A stretch of DNA of 64,000 bases. It comes from Phreatobacter sp. GTDB lineage: Bacteria > Pseudomonadota > Alphaproteobacteria > Rhizobiales > Phreatobacteraceae. The stretch is taken from contig NZ_JAEULY010000003.1 in NCBI RefSeq assembly GCF_016793595.1, positions 124,001-188,000 on the forward strand. The letters are read 5' to 3'. The notes under the pieces were generated by a model. That model searched no databases, was not told the DNA's origin, and was given only the letters and a program-made list of their open reading frames with translations. Every line of letters begins with the position of its first letter. Positions within the stretch are counted from its first letter, which is position 1. Made by a program: the position numbers and the translations under genes. Below are positions 43,108-54,737 of this stretch, piece after piece.

Positions 43108-44472
43108 ATGCCGAACAGCGCGCCCACCATCGCCGGACTGCACAGCGCCTATGCCGCCGGAGCGACGCCAGCCTGGGTCGTGGCGGCTGCCTATGCCCGC
43201 ATCCGCGCGGTGGACGATCCCGGTATCTTCCTGCATCTCGCGCCGGAGGCGGAGATTCAGGCCGCCGCCGCGAAGCTGCCGGCCTTCGATCCGACGCTCT
43301 ACCCGCTCTGGGGCGTGCCCTGCGCGGTGAAGGACAATATCGACGTCGCGGGCATGCCGACCACCGCGGCTTGCCCGGCTTTCGCCTACACGCCGGCCCG
43401 CTCCGCCTTCGCCGTCGAGAAACTCATCGCGGCCGGCGCGCTGGTCATCGGCAAGACCAATCTCGACCAGTTCGCCACCGGCCTCGTCGGCGTGCGCACG
43501 CCGCATCCCGTGCCGCGCAACGCCTTCGACGCCGCGCGGGTGCCGGGCGGCTCCTCGTCCGGTTCGGCCATCGCGGTGGCGCAGGGCATCGTCGCCTTCG
43601 CGCTCGGCACGGATACGGCAGGGTCCGGGCGAGTGCCGGCTGGCCTCAACGATCTCGTCGGGCTGAAGCCCTCGGTCGGCGCCATCTCCGCGCGCGGCAT
43701 GGTGCCGGCCTGCCGCACGCTCGACTGCATCTCGGTCTTCGCCCGTACGGTCGATGACGCCTTCGCCGCCTATGCGGTCATGCGCGGTTTCGACGCCGCC
43801 GACGACTATTCGCGGCCCGTGCCTGCCGAGGCCGCCCTGCCCCGCCGTATCGGCGTGCCGGATGCCGCGAGCCTGATGTTCTTCGGCGATCACGCCATGC
43901 AGGCCGCCTACGGCGCCGCGATTGCGCTGCTGCGCGATCAGGCCGACGAGATCATCGAGATTGACCTGACGCCGTTCCTCGCCGTGGCGAAACTGCTCTA
44001 CGACGGCCCATGGGTCGCCGAGCGCCATGCCGCGATGCGCGCCTTTCTCGCGACCAATGCGAACGATGTCCACCCGGTGACGCGCGCCATCGTCGGCAAT
44101 GCCGGCAAGTTTTCGGCGACCGACGCCTTCGAGGGCCTCTATGAGCTCGCCGCCCTGCGCCGCGCGACCGAGCCGACATGGTCGCGCGTCGATGCGCTGG
44201 CTGTTCCGACCGCCCCGATCTTCCCGACGCTGGCCGAGCTCGCAGCCGATCCGATCGGTCCCAACAGCCGGCTCGGCACCTACACCAATTTCGTCAACCT
44301 CCTGGATCTCGCGGCCCTCGCCGTGCCCGGCCCGTTCCGTCCCGACGGCTTGCCGGCCGGCGTGACGTTCATCGGGCCGCGCGGCAGCGATGCCGCCCTC
44401 GCGCGCCTCGGCGCCGCTTTCGAAATGCCCGCCGCCAAGCGGCGCGGCGCAACCCGCCCGGCCGCCGCATGA
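43108..44472 (+). CDS. Allophanate hydrolase amidase subunit (AtzF N-terminal-domain-like)
   Basis: 454 aa amidase-signature enzyme. Lys in A-V-K-D-N-I-D (about 82), cis-Ser in G-G-S-S-S-G-S-A (about 155) and nucleophile Ser in T-D-T-A-G-S-G-R (about 178). The sequence G-V-P-C-A-V-K-D-N-I-D-V-A-G-M-P-T-T-A is that of allophanate hydrolases. AtzF proteins also carry a C-terminal domain; here that domain is a separate downstream gene. The enzyme would split allophanate to ammonia and CO2. ATG at 43108 is preceded by GGAAG. Confidence 0.88.
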   Translation: MPNSAPTIAGLHSAYAAGATPAWVVAAAYARIRAVDDPGIFLHLAPEAEIQAAAAKLPAFDPTLYPLWGVPCAVKDNIDVAGMPTTAACPAFAYTPARSAFAVEKLIAAGALVIGKTNLDQFATGLVGVRTPHPVPRNAFDAARVPGGSSSGSAIAVAQGIVAFALGTDTAGSGRVPAGLNDLVGLKPSVGAISARGMVPACRTLDCISVFARTVDDAFAAYAVMRGFDAADDYSRPVPAEAALPRRIGVPDAASLMFFGDHAMQAAYGAAIALLRDQADEIIEIDLTPFLAVAKLLYDGPWVAERHAAMRAFLATNANDVHPVTRAIVGNAGKFSATDAFEGLYELAALRRATEPTWSRVDALAVPTAPIFPTLAELAADPIGPNSRLGTYTNFVNLLDLAALAVPGPFRPDGLPAGVTFIGPRGSDAALARLGAAFEMPAAKRRGATRPAAA

Positions 44473-44909
44473 TGGAGACCCCTTTGACCGACCTCCAAGC
44501 AAGCGACCTGATCGAGATCGTCGTCGTCGGCGCGCACCTGTCGGGCATGCCGCTGAATGGCGAACTGACCAGCCTTGGCGCCAGCTTCCGCCGCGCGGTC
44601 ACGACCACCGCCGACTACAGGCTCTATGCGCTTGCCGGCGGCCCGCCGAAGCGGCCGGGCCTGATCCGCGTCGCGGACGGCGCCGGCGCGCCGATCGCCT
44701 GCGAGGTCTGGGCTCTGCCGCCGGCCGGCTTTGGCACATTCGTCAACACCATTCCGAGCCCTTTGGGCATCGGCACGCTGCGCCTTGCCGACGGCACCAC
44801 GCCAAAGGGCTTCCTCGTCGAGCCGCAGGGCCTTGCCGGCGCGGAAGAGATCACCGCCCACGGCGGCTGGCGCGCCTTCATCGCGCATCTCGCGGGCAAG
44901 GCCGCATGA
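44469..44909 (+). CDS. Allophanate hydrolase C-terminal domain as a separate protein
   Basis: 146 aa. V-V-V-G-A-H-L-S-G-M-P-L-N-G-E-L, Y-R-L-Y-A-L, K-R-P-G-L-I-R-V and I-P-S-P-L-G-I-G-T-L match the AtzF C-terminal (gamma-glutamylcyclotransferase-fold) domain that in fused AtzF hydrolyses N-carboxyurea-like intermediates or binds partners. It overlaps the amidase stop as ATGA, so the two are made together and probably form a complex. The tandem ATGs at 44469 and 44472 are equivalent choices. Confidence 0.85.
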   Translation: MMETPLTDLQASDLIEIVVVGAHLSGMPLNGELTSLGASFRRAVTTTADYRLYALAGGPPKRPGLIRVADGAGAPIACEVWALPPAGFGTFVNTIPSPLGIGTLRLADGTTPKGFLVEPQGLAGAEEITAHGGWRAFIAHLAGKAA

Positions 44910-45025
44910 GCGAGATCGCAGAAGCACAGACCGCAGAAGACAACGAGTGCCGGGGCCAGTCCGGCCGAAAGCAGAAACAGGCGGGCGCGTTCCGTTCCGC
45001 CGCTTCCACAGGAGCCACGCCATGA
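44906..45025 (+). CDS. Possible 39-aa protein coupled to its neighbours by ATGA overlaps
   Basis: 39 codons from ATG at 44906 to TGA at 45025. Its start overlaps the preceding stop as ATGA and its stop overlaps the next start as ATGA, so it fits exactly between two genes. The product (M-S-E-I-A-E-A-Q-T-A-E-D-N-E...) is hydrophilic and unrecognised. It may instead be a spacer that by chance is open; the strong RBS of the next gene lies inside it. Confidence 0.35.
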   Translation: MSEIAEAQTAEDNECRGQSGRKQKQAGAFRSAASTGATP

Positions 45026-45978
45026 TCCGCCGTCGTCACTTCCTCATCGGTGCGGGCCTTGCCGCCGGCACGCTCTCCGCCCCGCAAGTGCCGCGCGCGC
45101 AGGAGCGCGTGATCAAGATGGGCGCGCTACGCCTCATCCATTCCATGCCGCCGCACTTCTACGAGCGCTTCGCGCCCGCCGGCACCAGGATCGAGATCAT
45201 CACCTTCGATTCACCGACCGACGGCAAGAACGCCGTCGTCACCAAATCGGTTGATTTCGGCACGTTCGGCATCGCCGCCGCCATCCTGGGCGGCGCGGCG
45301 GGCGAACCGGTCACGGTGGTCGGCGCGCTCTCCAACAAGGGCATGGGCGTCATCTCCAAGGCCGGCTCGGACGTGCGCACGGTCAAGGACCTCAAGGGCA
45401 AGCGCGTCGGCATCTGGCCGGGCTCGACGCAGGAGGTGTTCATCATGGAACGCCTGCGCATGGAGGGTCTCTCCATCCGCGACGTCACCGCCGTTCGCGT
45501 GCCCTTCGGCGAGATGCACGCCATGCTCTCGCGCGGCGACATCGACGCCTATGTCGGCGCCGAGCCGGGCCCGGCCCTGTCGATCACCTCGGGCGTTGGC
45601 CAGCTCGTGGAATACCCCTACGGCACCGCCATGGGCGGCCTGAACATGATCTTCGGCACCCATGAGGAGACGGTCGCGAAAAATCCCGACCTGATCGTCA
45701 CCATGCTGAAAGTCCACCGCCAGGCGGTGGAATTCATGAATGCCAACAAGCCTGTCGTCGCCGAGACCACCGTGCAGCGCCTCGGCGCGAACCGTGCGGC
45801 GGTGGAGCAGGCGCTTGGCGCCAACAACATCGAATATGTCTGGAAGCTCGATGAGACCGTGCAGAAGCAGGCGAAGACCTATGCCGAGCAGATGCTGTCG
45901 CTGCGCCAGATCCGTGCCCTGCCGGACTTCGCCAAGTTCCTGAACCCGAAATTCTCCGACCAGATCGCCACGGCCTGA
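45022..45978 (+). CDS. ABC transporter substrate-binding protein, NMT1/SsuA type
   Basis: 318 aa. Tat-like signal (M-I-R-R-R-H-F-L-I-G-A-G) ending about residue 29 (P-R-A-Q-E). The mature part has the NMT1 pattern: V-V-T-K-S-V-D-F-G-T-F-G-I-A, V-K-D-L-K-G-K-R-V-G-I-W-P-G-S-T and a C-terminal helical tail. Such proteins bind nitrate, sulfonates, riboflavin, pyrimidines or ureides. RBS AGGAG is strong. It heads the transporter half of the cluster. Confidence 0.88.
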   Translation: MIRRRHFLIGAGLAAGTLSAPQVPRAQERVIKMGALRLIHSMPPHFYERFAPAGTRIEIITFDSPTDGKNAVVTKSVDFGTFGIAAAILGGAAGEPVTVVGALSNKGMGVISKAGSDVRTVKDLKGKRVGIWPGSTQEVFIMERLRMEGLSIRDVTAVRVPFGEMHAMLSRGDIDAYVGAEPGPALSITSGVGQLVEYPYGTAMGGLNMIFGTHEETVAKNPDLIVTMLKVHRQAVEFMNANKPVVAETTVQRLGANRAAVEQALGANNIEYVWKLDETVQKQAKTYAEQMLSLRQIRALPDFAKFLNPKFSDQIATA

Positions 45979-46056
45979 TCCGGTCCCGACCCGCGCCGTC
46001 CACGACATCGGCGGGCGGCGCTCGCCTCATTGACAGGAACGACGGGAGAATTGGCC

Positions 46057-46908
46057 ATGGCCATGGTGGAGACAGGCGCGCCGCCCGCCTCCGTGCCGGT
46101 TGCCCGGCCGGCCGGCAAAAGCCTGTGGGAGCGGCTGAAGCCAACGGCACTGGCGCTGATCGTGCCCGCTCTGCTGCTCGCTTTCTGGCAGGTCGCGACC
46201 AGCCAGCGCTGGACCCGCCTGATCCCGACCCCCTACGAGGTCGGCGAGTACATGATCGATTTCGCCTGGGGCGGCGTCTACGACGACGCCTTTTCCGGCA
46301 CGCTGGTCACACATCTCCTCGCCTCGATGGGCCGCGTCTATGGCGGCTTCGCGCTGGCCGCGCTCTTCGCCCTGCCGCTCGGCCTGATGATCGGCCGCAT
46401 CCCGACCGCGCGCATGGTGCTGGACCCGTTCCTGCAGGTGATGCGGCCCATTCCCGTCACCGCTTGGCTGCCGCTATCGATGATCCTGTTCGGCCTCGGC
46501 CCGCGCTCCGCCTTCGCCCTCGTATGCCTCGGCGCCTTCTATCCGATCCTGCTCAACACGATCTTCGGCGTGCGCTCGGTGGACCCGAAGCTGTTCGAGG
46601 CCGCCTCCATGCTCGGCTGTCAGGGCAATGCCCAGTTCTACAAGGTGGTGCTGCCCGCGGCCCTCCCCTCGATCTTCACCGGCCTCAGGCTCGGCCTCGG
46701 CCTCGCCTGGTTCGTCATCGTCGTCGGCGAGATGACCGGCGTCCCGCAGGGCCTCGGCGCGGTCATCATGGACGGCCGCACCCTGTCGCGCACCGAACTC
46801 GTCATCTGCGGCATGATCATCATCGGCATAGCCGGTTACATCTCCGACCGGATCGTCGTGATGATCGGCAACCGCCTGCTTGCCTGGAGTCCGACCCATC
46901 ATGGCTGA
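46057..46908 (+). CDS. ABC transporter permease, SsuC/TauC type
   Basis: 283 aa, six membrane helices. The EAA loop F-E-A-A-S-M-L-G-C-Q-G-N (about 185-196) contacts the ATPase. ATG at 46057 fits RBS GGGAGA; a TTG at 46030 is unlikely. Overlaps the ATPase gene by 8 bp. Confidence 0.9.
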   Translation: MAMVETGAPPASVPVARPAGKSLWERLKPTALALIVPALLLAFWQVATSQRWTRLIPTPYEVGEYMIDFAWGGVYDDAFSGTLVTHLLASMGRVYGGFALAALFALPLGLMIGRIPTARMVLDPFLQVMRPIPVTAWLPLSMILFGLGPRSAFALVCLGAFYPILLNTIFGVRSVDPKLFEAASMLGCQGNAQFYKVVLPAALPSIFTGLRLGLGLAWFVIVVGEMTGVPQGLGAVIMDGRTLSRTELVICGMIIIGIAGYISDRIVVMIGNRLLAWSPTHHG

Positions 46909-47680
46909 ATCCAAGACGCCGATCATCGAGATCAGGCAGGTCTCCAAGGTCTTCAAGCTGCAGGACCAGACGATCAACGCCCTCCACGACGCCAATATCA
47001 CGATCCGCAAGGGCGAGTTCGTCTGCCTGATCGGCGCGTCCGGCTGCGGCAAGTCCACGCTGCTCAGGATCATCGCCGGATTCGAGCAGCCGACGTCCGG
47101 CGAGGCGCTGATGTGGGGCACGCCCATCGCCGGACCCGATCCGACGCGCGGCATGGTGTTCCAGGACTATGCGCTGTTCCCCTGGCTGTCGGTGCGCGAC
47201 AATATCGGCTTCGGCCCCGCATCGCGCGGCCTCGCGCGGTCGGTGGTGAAGGAGACGGTCGACAAGTTCGTCGAACTGGTCGGCCTCTCCAAATTCGCCA
47301 ATGCCTATCCGCACCAGCTCTCCGGCGGCATGAAACAGCGCGTGGCGATCGCCCGCGTGCTCGCCAACGACGCCGAGATCGTGCTGATGGATGAGCCCTT
47401 CGGCGCGCTCGACGCCATGACCCGCGAGCGCCTGCAGGACGAGCTCCTCGACATCTGGCAGCGCACGGGCCTGACCGTGGTCTTCGTCACCCATTCCATC
47501 GAGGAGGCGATCTTCCTCGCCGACCGCGTGGTGGTGATGACGCCGGGTCCCGGCCGCATCGAGAGCGACAATCCGCTGATCCTGCCGCGTCCGCGCGACG
47601 TCGCGAGCCCCGAGTTCAACGACATCCGCCGCGAGCTTGGCGCGAAGCTCCACAGTCACCATGCCAAGAGGGCGGCCTGA
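46901..47680 (+). CDS. ABC transporter ATP-binding protein, SsuB/TauB type
   Basis: 259 aa. Walker A G-A-S-G-C-G-K-S-T (about 45), Q-loop V-F-Q-D-Y-A-L-F-P-W, signature L-S-G-G-M-K-Q-R (about 144), Walker B V-L-M-D-E-P-F-G-A-L-D and H-loop V-T-H-S-I-E-E-A. It energises the permease and binding protein encoded upstream. The ATG at 46901 lies within the permease gene's last codons. Confidence 0.92.
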   Translation: MAESKTPIIEIRQVSKVFKLQDQTINALHDANITIRKGEFVCLIGASGCGKSTLLRIIAGFEQPTSGEALMWGTPIAGPDPTRGMVFQDYALFPWLSVRDNIGFGPASRGLARSVVKETVDKFVELVGLSKFANAYPHQLSGGMKQRVAIARVLANDAEIVLMDEPFGALDAMTRERLQDELLDIWQRTGLTVVFVTHSIEEAIFLADRVVVMTPGPGRIESDNPLILPRPRDVASPEFNDIRRELGAKLHSHHAKRAA

Positions 47681-47698
47681 GACGCTCCTTCGCTTTTC

Positions 47699-48616
47699 AT
47701 GGACGTGCATCGCATGACCGAGCCCCTCCGCCCCGAACAGCGCCTCGCCTACACGGCCTCCATCGACCGGCCGCGCATCGCATTGCCGGACGGCAAGCTG
47801 CTGGCGATCTGGCCGGTGGTGAATGTCGAGAACTGGCGGATCGACAACCCGATGCCCCGGCAGGTGCTGGTGGCGCCGACCGGCGCCAGCCTCCAGCCGG
47901 ACATCGCCAACTGGGCCTGGCACGAATACGGCATGCGCGTCGGCTTCTGGCGTTTCGCGGAAGCCTTCGCCAAACACGGCATCCGCCCGACCCTGTCGAT
48001 CAACGGCTCCGTCGCCGTCGATTATCCACGCATCGCGGGTGCGGCGCGCGATGCCGGTTGGGAATTCATGGGCCATGGCTGGCATCAGGTGCCAACCCAT
48101 CGCATCGAGGATCAGGCGGCGATGATCCGCCGGACGGTGGAGACGCTCTCCGCCTTCTCCGGCGAGCCGGTGGTCGGCTGGCTGGGGCCGGGCCTCACAG
48201 AAACTCTGGAGACCGCCGACCACCTCGCTGCCGCCGGCATCCGCTACATCGCGGACTGGGTGGTCGATGACCTGCCGGCGCGGCTGAAGACGACAGCGGG
48301 CGAGGTGCTGACCATGCCCTACTCGGTCGAGCTCAACGACATCCCTGTCATCATGATCCAGCACCACGGGGCCGACGAATTCCTGAACCGGACTCTGGCG
48401 CAGGCCGACCGGCTGATCGCCGAGGCGCGGAGTGAAGGCCCGCTCGGCGGCGCGAAGGTGCTGTCCTTCGCCATCCACCCCTACATCATGGGCGTGCCGC
48501 ACCGGATCGCGGTTCTCGAGACGTTGCTTGCCGAACTGGCCTCACGCCCGGAGATCGCCTTCATGCAGGGCCGCGAGATCATGGACTGGTATCTTGGCTC
48601 AGGCGATCCGACCTGA
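47699..48616 (+). CDS. Polysaccharide-deacetylase-fold hydrolase, PuuE (allantoinase)-like
   Basis: 305 aa, NodB/PuuE-type barrel. Characteristic runs: Y-G-M-R-V-G-F-W-R (about 79), G-W-E-F-M-G-H-G-W-H-Q (about 119, metal-site His) and Y-I-A-D-W-V-V-D-D-L-P (about 182). In PuuE these positions belong to the allantoinase that opens the hydantoin ring. Deacetylation of sugars cannot be ruled out. Alternative start at 47714. Last gene of the cluster, and its substrate is presumably that imported by the ABC system. Confidence 0.8.
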   Translation: MDVHRMTEPLRPEQRLAYTASIDRPRIALPDGKLLAIWPVVNVENWRIDNPMPRQVLVAPTGASLQPDIANWAWHEYGMRVGFWRFAEAFAKHGIRPTLSINGSVAVDYPRIAGAARDAGWEFMGHGWHQVPTHRIEDQAAMIRRTVETLSAFSGEPVVGWLGPGLTETLETADHLAAAGIRYIADWVVDDLPARLKTTAGEVLTMPYSVELNDIPVIMIQHHGADEFLNRTLAQADRLIAEARSEGPLGGAKVLSFAIHPYIMGVPHRIAVLETLLAELASRPEIAFMQGREIMDWYLGSGDPT

Positions 48617-49165
48617 TCAGGTGGCCGCCAGCGGCTGGGCCAGCACCAGCGCCCAGAATACCCGGTAGCGCGAACCCGGCCGATAGCCGGTGGCGATGCC
48701 GATGCGGGTGACGTCCGGATTCAGCATGTTGGCGCGGTGCGGCGGCGAATCCCGCCAGCCGGAAAAGGCTTCGGCGAGAGTCATATAACCGGCCGAATTG
48801 TTCTCCACCGCCGCGCCATGGCGGAAGCCGGCGCCGGCGAGCCGCGTCGCCAGCGGCCCCGACCGGACACCAACCTGATCGGCCCCGCTCATGGCATTGG
48901 CCTGCGCCTCCGCCACCCGCATCAGCACGGGATCGACCGCGACGAGGCCGCGGCCGTTGTTGCGGCGATAACCGGAGATCATCTCGGCGGCCATGGGGGC
49001 GTCGACGCGCGCGCCGGCCTGCGCGAGATTGCGGTAGAAGCTCGGCTGCGACGGCTGCACCGGCGGCGAGGAACAGCCCGCCAGCAGAAGCCACGACCCG
49101 CCACCGACGAGCAGCGCCCGTCGCGGCGGAAACATGGCGAAATCCTTCAGCGCGCGTTCAGCCAT
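48617..49165 (-). CDS. CAP-domain (SCP/PR1-like) lipoprotein
   Basis: 182 aa. Lipobox L-L-L-A-G-C at about residue 31 marks a lipoprotein. The CAP domain has N-A-M-S-G and the C-terminal S-P-P-H-R-A-N-M-L-N-P-D-V-T-R-I-G-I-A motif. Function in bacteria is unknown (proposed peptidoglycan or lipid binding). The stops of this gene and the PuuE-like gene are back to back (TGATCA). The ATG at 49165 has GAGG ten bases upstream. Confidence 0.85.
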   Translation of the reverse strand: MAERALKDFAMFPPRRALLVGGGSWLLLAGCSSPPVQPSQPSFYRNLAQAGARVDAPMAAEMISGYRRNNGRGLVAVDPVLMRVAEAQANAMSGADQVGVRSGPLATRLAGAGFRHGAAVENNSAGYMTLAEAFSGWRDSPPHRANMLNPDVTRIGIATGYRPGSRYRVFWALVLAQPLAAT

Positions 49166-49300
49166 CGAACCGTTACCTCGTCCCGGGACACTCACCCACC
49201 AGACGCACAGATGCGCGTCAATGGTTAAGCAAAGCTGTCAACGTTCTTTCAACTCTATGGTGATTGAACCGGCGGCAAAGGATTGGGACTGGACGGGATC

Positions 49301-49564
49301 ATGCCCTGGTATCGTTGTGAAGCGCGCGGTGAACCGGCTCTTGCCGCCGGCTCGGAATTTGCCGCCACGAGGTTCGTCGAGGCCGACGCGGCCGAGACGG
49401 CGGCGCTCACCGTCCGCAAGAGCCTCGGCCGCGAACTCGTCCGCCAGGGTATCTGCCCGCTGAAGGCCGAAGGTCTCGTCTCGGTCGCCGCCGTCCGCCG
49501 CATCGATGAAGAGGACGTGCCGGGCATCGTGGCGCCGGACATCGTCTGGATGGCGCGCGCCTGA
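49301..49564 (+). CDS. Small hypothetical protein
   Basis: 87 aa, unrecognised. M-P-W-Y-R-C-E-A-R-G-E-P-A-L at the start, mixed alpha/beta, one later Cys (G-I-C-P). No signal or membrane segment. RBS GGACGGG before the ATG at 49301. Convergent with DUF1223. Confidence 0.6.
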   Translation: MPWYRCEARGEPALAAGSEFAATRFVEADAAETAALTVRKSLGRELVRQGICPLKAEGLVSVAAVRRIDEEDVPGIVAPDIVWMARA

Positions 49565-49628
49565 CCCATTGGCCAGGCGAAGCAGTTCCAACCTGCGCGG
49601 AAGATGCGAGAGCCGAAAAGCGGGACGC

Positions 49629-50384
49629 CTACTGCGCCTGCGCCATCGCGGCGCCGATGATCGCGCCGGGCCGGCGCATCGTTCCCGCCTGGATCAGCAC
49701 GACCACGCGTTCGCATTCCGCACCGACGAGGTCGCGCTTGGAGACCGTGAAGGTCCGGGCCGCGCCGCTCCACTCGCCGAGGCTGGCATGGGCGCGCACG
49801 ACATTGCGATAAGTCACCGTCTGGCCGCGATTCTCGCCGCGGCTGATATCCACCGGCTGACGCGATGAAACGCCCAGCAAGGTGACGGTCGCGGGATTGT
49901 CGGGACCGACGAAGGGATTGGTCTGCTCGGGCAGCCGGACCGTGACGCTGTCGCCGTTGACCGAAACATTGACCGGCACCGCCAGCACGCCGACATGGCC
50001 CGTCGTCTGGGTGACCGACCGCTCGACCGCGACGCGGTCGGAGCCGATGGCATGGCCCATGCCGTTGACGATCATCTGCGGCGTGTAGACCTGACGGTCG
50101 CCGCGGACATAGGCATAGGCTTTCTGCCGCTTGGCGTGGAACGGGTTGGCGAGCGTGTCGCGCCAGCCGAGATAGTCCCAGTAGTCGACCGCGAAGGTCA
50201 GCGCGATCACGTCGGGCCGGTCGGCAAGGTCGGCAAGATAGCGGTCGGCGGGCGGACAGGACGAGCAGCCCTGGCTGGTGAACAGTTCCAGCACGGCGCG
50301 CGGACGCTCCGTCGCGACCGCAGCCCCCGACGCGAGGGAGACGATCGCCAGAAGCAGACCGCCGCATGCCTTGCCGAAGACCAT
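49629..50384 (-). CDS. DUF1223 domain-containing exported protein
   Basis: 251 aa. Signal peptide (about 1-25), then L-E-L-F-T-S-Q-G-C-S-S-C-P-P-A-D, a thioredoxin-like C-x-x-C, and the D-Y-W-D-Y-L-G-W-R-D segment diagnostic of DUF1223. The fold resembles thioredoxins, but redox activity is untested. The ATG at 50384 is preferred to 50411 because it opens the signal peptide directly. The 214 bases to the next gene hold no other feature seen. Confidence 0.9.
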   Translation of the reverse strand: MVFGKACGGLLLAIVSLASGAAVATERPRAVLELFTSQGCSSCPPADRYLADLADRPDVIALTFAVDYWDYLGWRDTLANPFHAKRQKAYAYVRGDRQVYTPQMIVNGMGHAIGSDRVAVERSVTQTTGHVGVLAVPVNVSVNGDSVTVRLPEQTNPFVGPDNPATVTLLGVSSRQPVDISRGENRGQTVTYRNVVRAHASLGEWSGAARTFTVSKRDLVGAECERVVVLIQAGTMRRPGAIIGAAMAQAQ

Positions 50385-50598
50385 CGGATTCCGCCCCGAT
50401 CTCAATTCCACCCAAGCTTATCTGCGGTCGTTCTAGTCTCGCGGCAACCGCCAAGGCTACTCACGGTTGGGTGAAAATCACGCAAGTCGGCGTGAAACTC
50501 AATCGATTGCAGAATGCGGTCCCGCATGTGCCTGCCCGCTGGCCGGGCGACTTCCGCGCGGCGAATGCAACGCCGCGCGGCAAGACCGGAACAGGGCC

Positions 50599-53283
<2,685 letters not shown>

Positions 53284-53466
53284 GTGGCGATGATCCCCTC
53301 GAAAAGCGGAGGCCGACATCGCGCCCAAGGCGGGCGAAGTCAAATGACGCAGAAGGCGCGGCGGCCGATCGCGCGCGTTATAGAGGGATTCCAATCAACC
53401 CGCCATATGGCTGAAACCCGTTATGGCCCCTTCGCAGATCACCCTTTCGTCGCGTAAGAAGCTCGC

Positions 53467-54069
53467 ATGCTGCGCCTCGTCGCCACCGACCTGACCTGCC
53501 GGCGCGGTGGCCGCACCGTGTTCCATGGGCTGTCCTTCGCCGCCTCCGGGGGCGAGGCTGTTCAGGTCACGGGGCCGAACGGCTCGGGCAAATCGAGCCT
53601 TCTGCGTCTCGTCGCAGGGCTGGTGCCCGCCGATGAGGGGACTGTCGCGCTGGAGGGCGGCGATCCCGAAGCGACAATCGGCGAGCAGGCGCATTATTGC
53701 GGCCATCAGGACGCGTTCAAGCCGTCCCTGACGCTCGCCGAGAACCTCGATTTCTGGACCGCCTTCCTCGGCGGGGACGGCGAAGCGCGACCCGCGCTCG
53801 CCCGCCTCGGCCTCGACCATCTCGCCGACCTGCCGGCGGGCTATCTCTCCGCCGGCCAGCGGCGGCGGCTGGCTCTCGCGCGGCTGCTCACGGTGAAGCG
53901 CCCGCTCTGGCTGCTGGACGAGCCGACCGCGGCGCTCGACGCGGCAAGCCAGAAGCTGCTGGCCGTCATCATGGCGGAGCATGTCGGCGGCGGCGGCGTG
54001 CTGCTGGCCGCCACCCACATGCCCCTCGGCATTGCCGCGCGCGAGCTCGCGCTCGGGGACACCCCGTGA
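53467..54069 (+). CDS. ccmA: Heme exporter ATP-binding protein CcmA
   Basis: 200 aa. Walker A G-P-N-G-S-G-K-S-S-L (about 37-46), Y-C-G-H-Q-D-A-F-K-P Q-loop typical of CcmA, signature L-S-A-G-Q-R-R-R-L (about 127), Walker B L-L-D-E-P-T-A-A-L-D. Drives the CcmABCD complex that releases holo-CcmE in cytochrome c maturation. Overlaps ccmB as GTGA. Confidence 0.94.
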   Translation: MLRLVATDLTCRRGGRTVFHGLSFAASGGEAVQVTGPNGSGKSSLLRLVAGLVPADEGTVALEGGDPEATIGEQAHYCGHQDAFKPSLTLAENLDFWTAFLGGDGEARPALARLGLDHLADLPAGYLSAGQRRRLALARLLTVKRPLWLLDEPTAALDAASQKLLAVIMAEHVGGGGVLLAATHMPLGIAARELALGDTP

Positions 54070-54737
54070 GCAGCCCGCTCGCGGCCCTGTTCCTGCGCGA
54101 CATCAGGCTCGCCGTCCGCGTCGGCGGCGGAGCGATGACCGGCATCGTCTTTTTCCTCGCCGTCGTCACCATCGTTCCCTTCGGCGTCGGGCCGGACATG
54201 AATCTGCTGGCGCGCATCGGCCCCGCGATCCTGTGGGTCGGCGCGCTGCTCGCCACCCTGCTTGGCCTCGACCGGTTGTTCCAGGCCGATGCCGATGACG
54301 GCTCGCTCGACCTCCTGATGATGGGCCAGACGCCCTTGCCGCTGGTCGTGCTCGCCAAGGCCACGGCGCACTGGATCGCCACCGGCCTGCCGCTGGTGAT
54401 CGCCGCTCCCGTGCTCGGCCTCCTCGTCAATGTGCCGCCCGAGGCGCTCGGCGTCGTGGCGCTGACCCTCGCCGTCGGCACGCCGGCGCTCAGCCTCATC
54501 GGCGCGGTCGGCGCGGCGCTGGCGGTCAGCCTGCGGCGCGGCGGGCTGCTCATGGCGATCCTGGTCTTGCCTCTGACCATTCCAGTGCTCATCTTCGGTG
54601 TCGCGGCGACGACCGCCGGCATGGTCGGGCCGCTGCCCTTCGGCCAGCCCTTCGTGGTCCTGCTCGCCCTGTCGCTGTTCGCCTGCGTGCTCGGGCCCAT
54701 CGCCGCTGCGGCAGCCTTGCGCTTCGGTCTCGAATAG
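54066..54737 (+). CDS. ccmB: Heme exporter membrane protein CcmB
   Basis: 223 aa, six membrane helices, with F-L-R-D-I-R-L-A-V-R at the start and the P-L-T-I-P-V-L-I-F-G motif (about 172) diagnostic of CcmB. GTG start overlapping the ccmA stop. ccmC, which normally follows, is not here. Confidence 0.93.
   Translation: MSSPLAALFLRDIRLAVRVGGGAMTGIVFFLAVVTIVPFGVGPDMNLLARIGPAILWVGALLATLLGLDRLFQADADDGSLDLLMMGQTPLPLVVLAKATAHWIATGLPLVIAAPVLGLLVNVPPEALGVVALTLAVGTPALSLIGAVGAALAVSLRRGGLLMAILVLPLTIPVLIFGVAATTAGMVGPLPFGQPFVVLLALSLFACVLGPIAAAAALRFGLE

Noticed and set aside
48611..48622. Perfect palindrome ACCTGATCAGGT
   Set aside because: It is formed by two convergent stop codons meeting at TGATCA; no evidence for a binding site.
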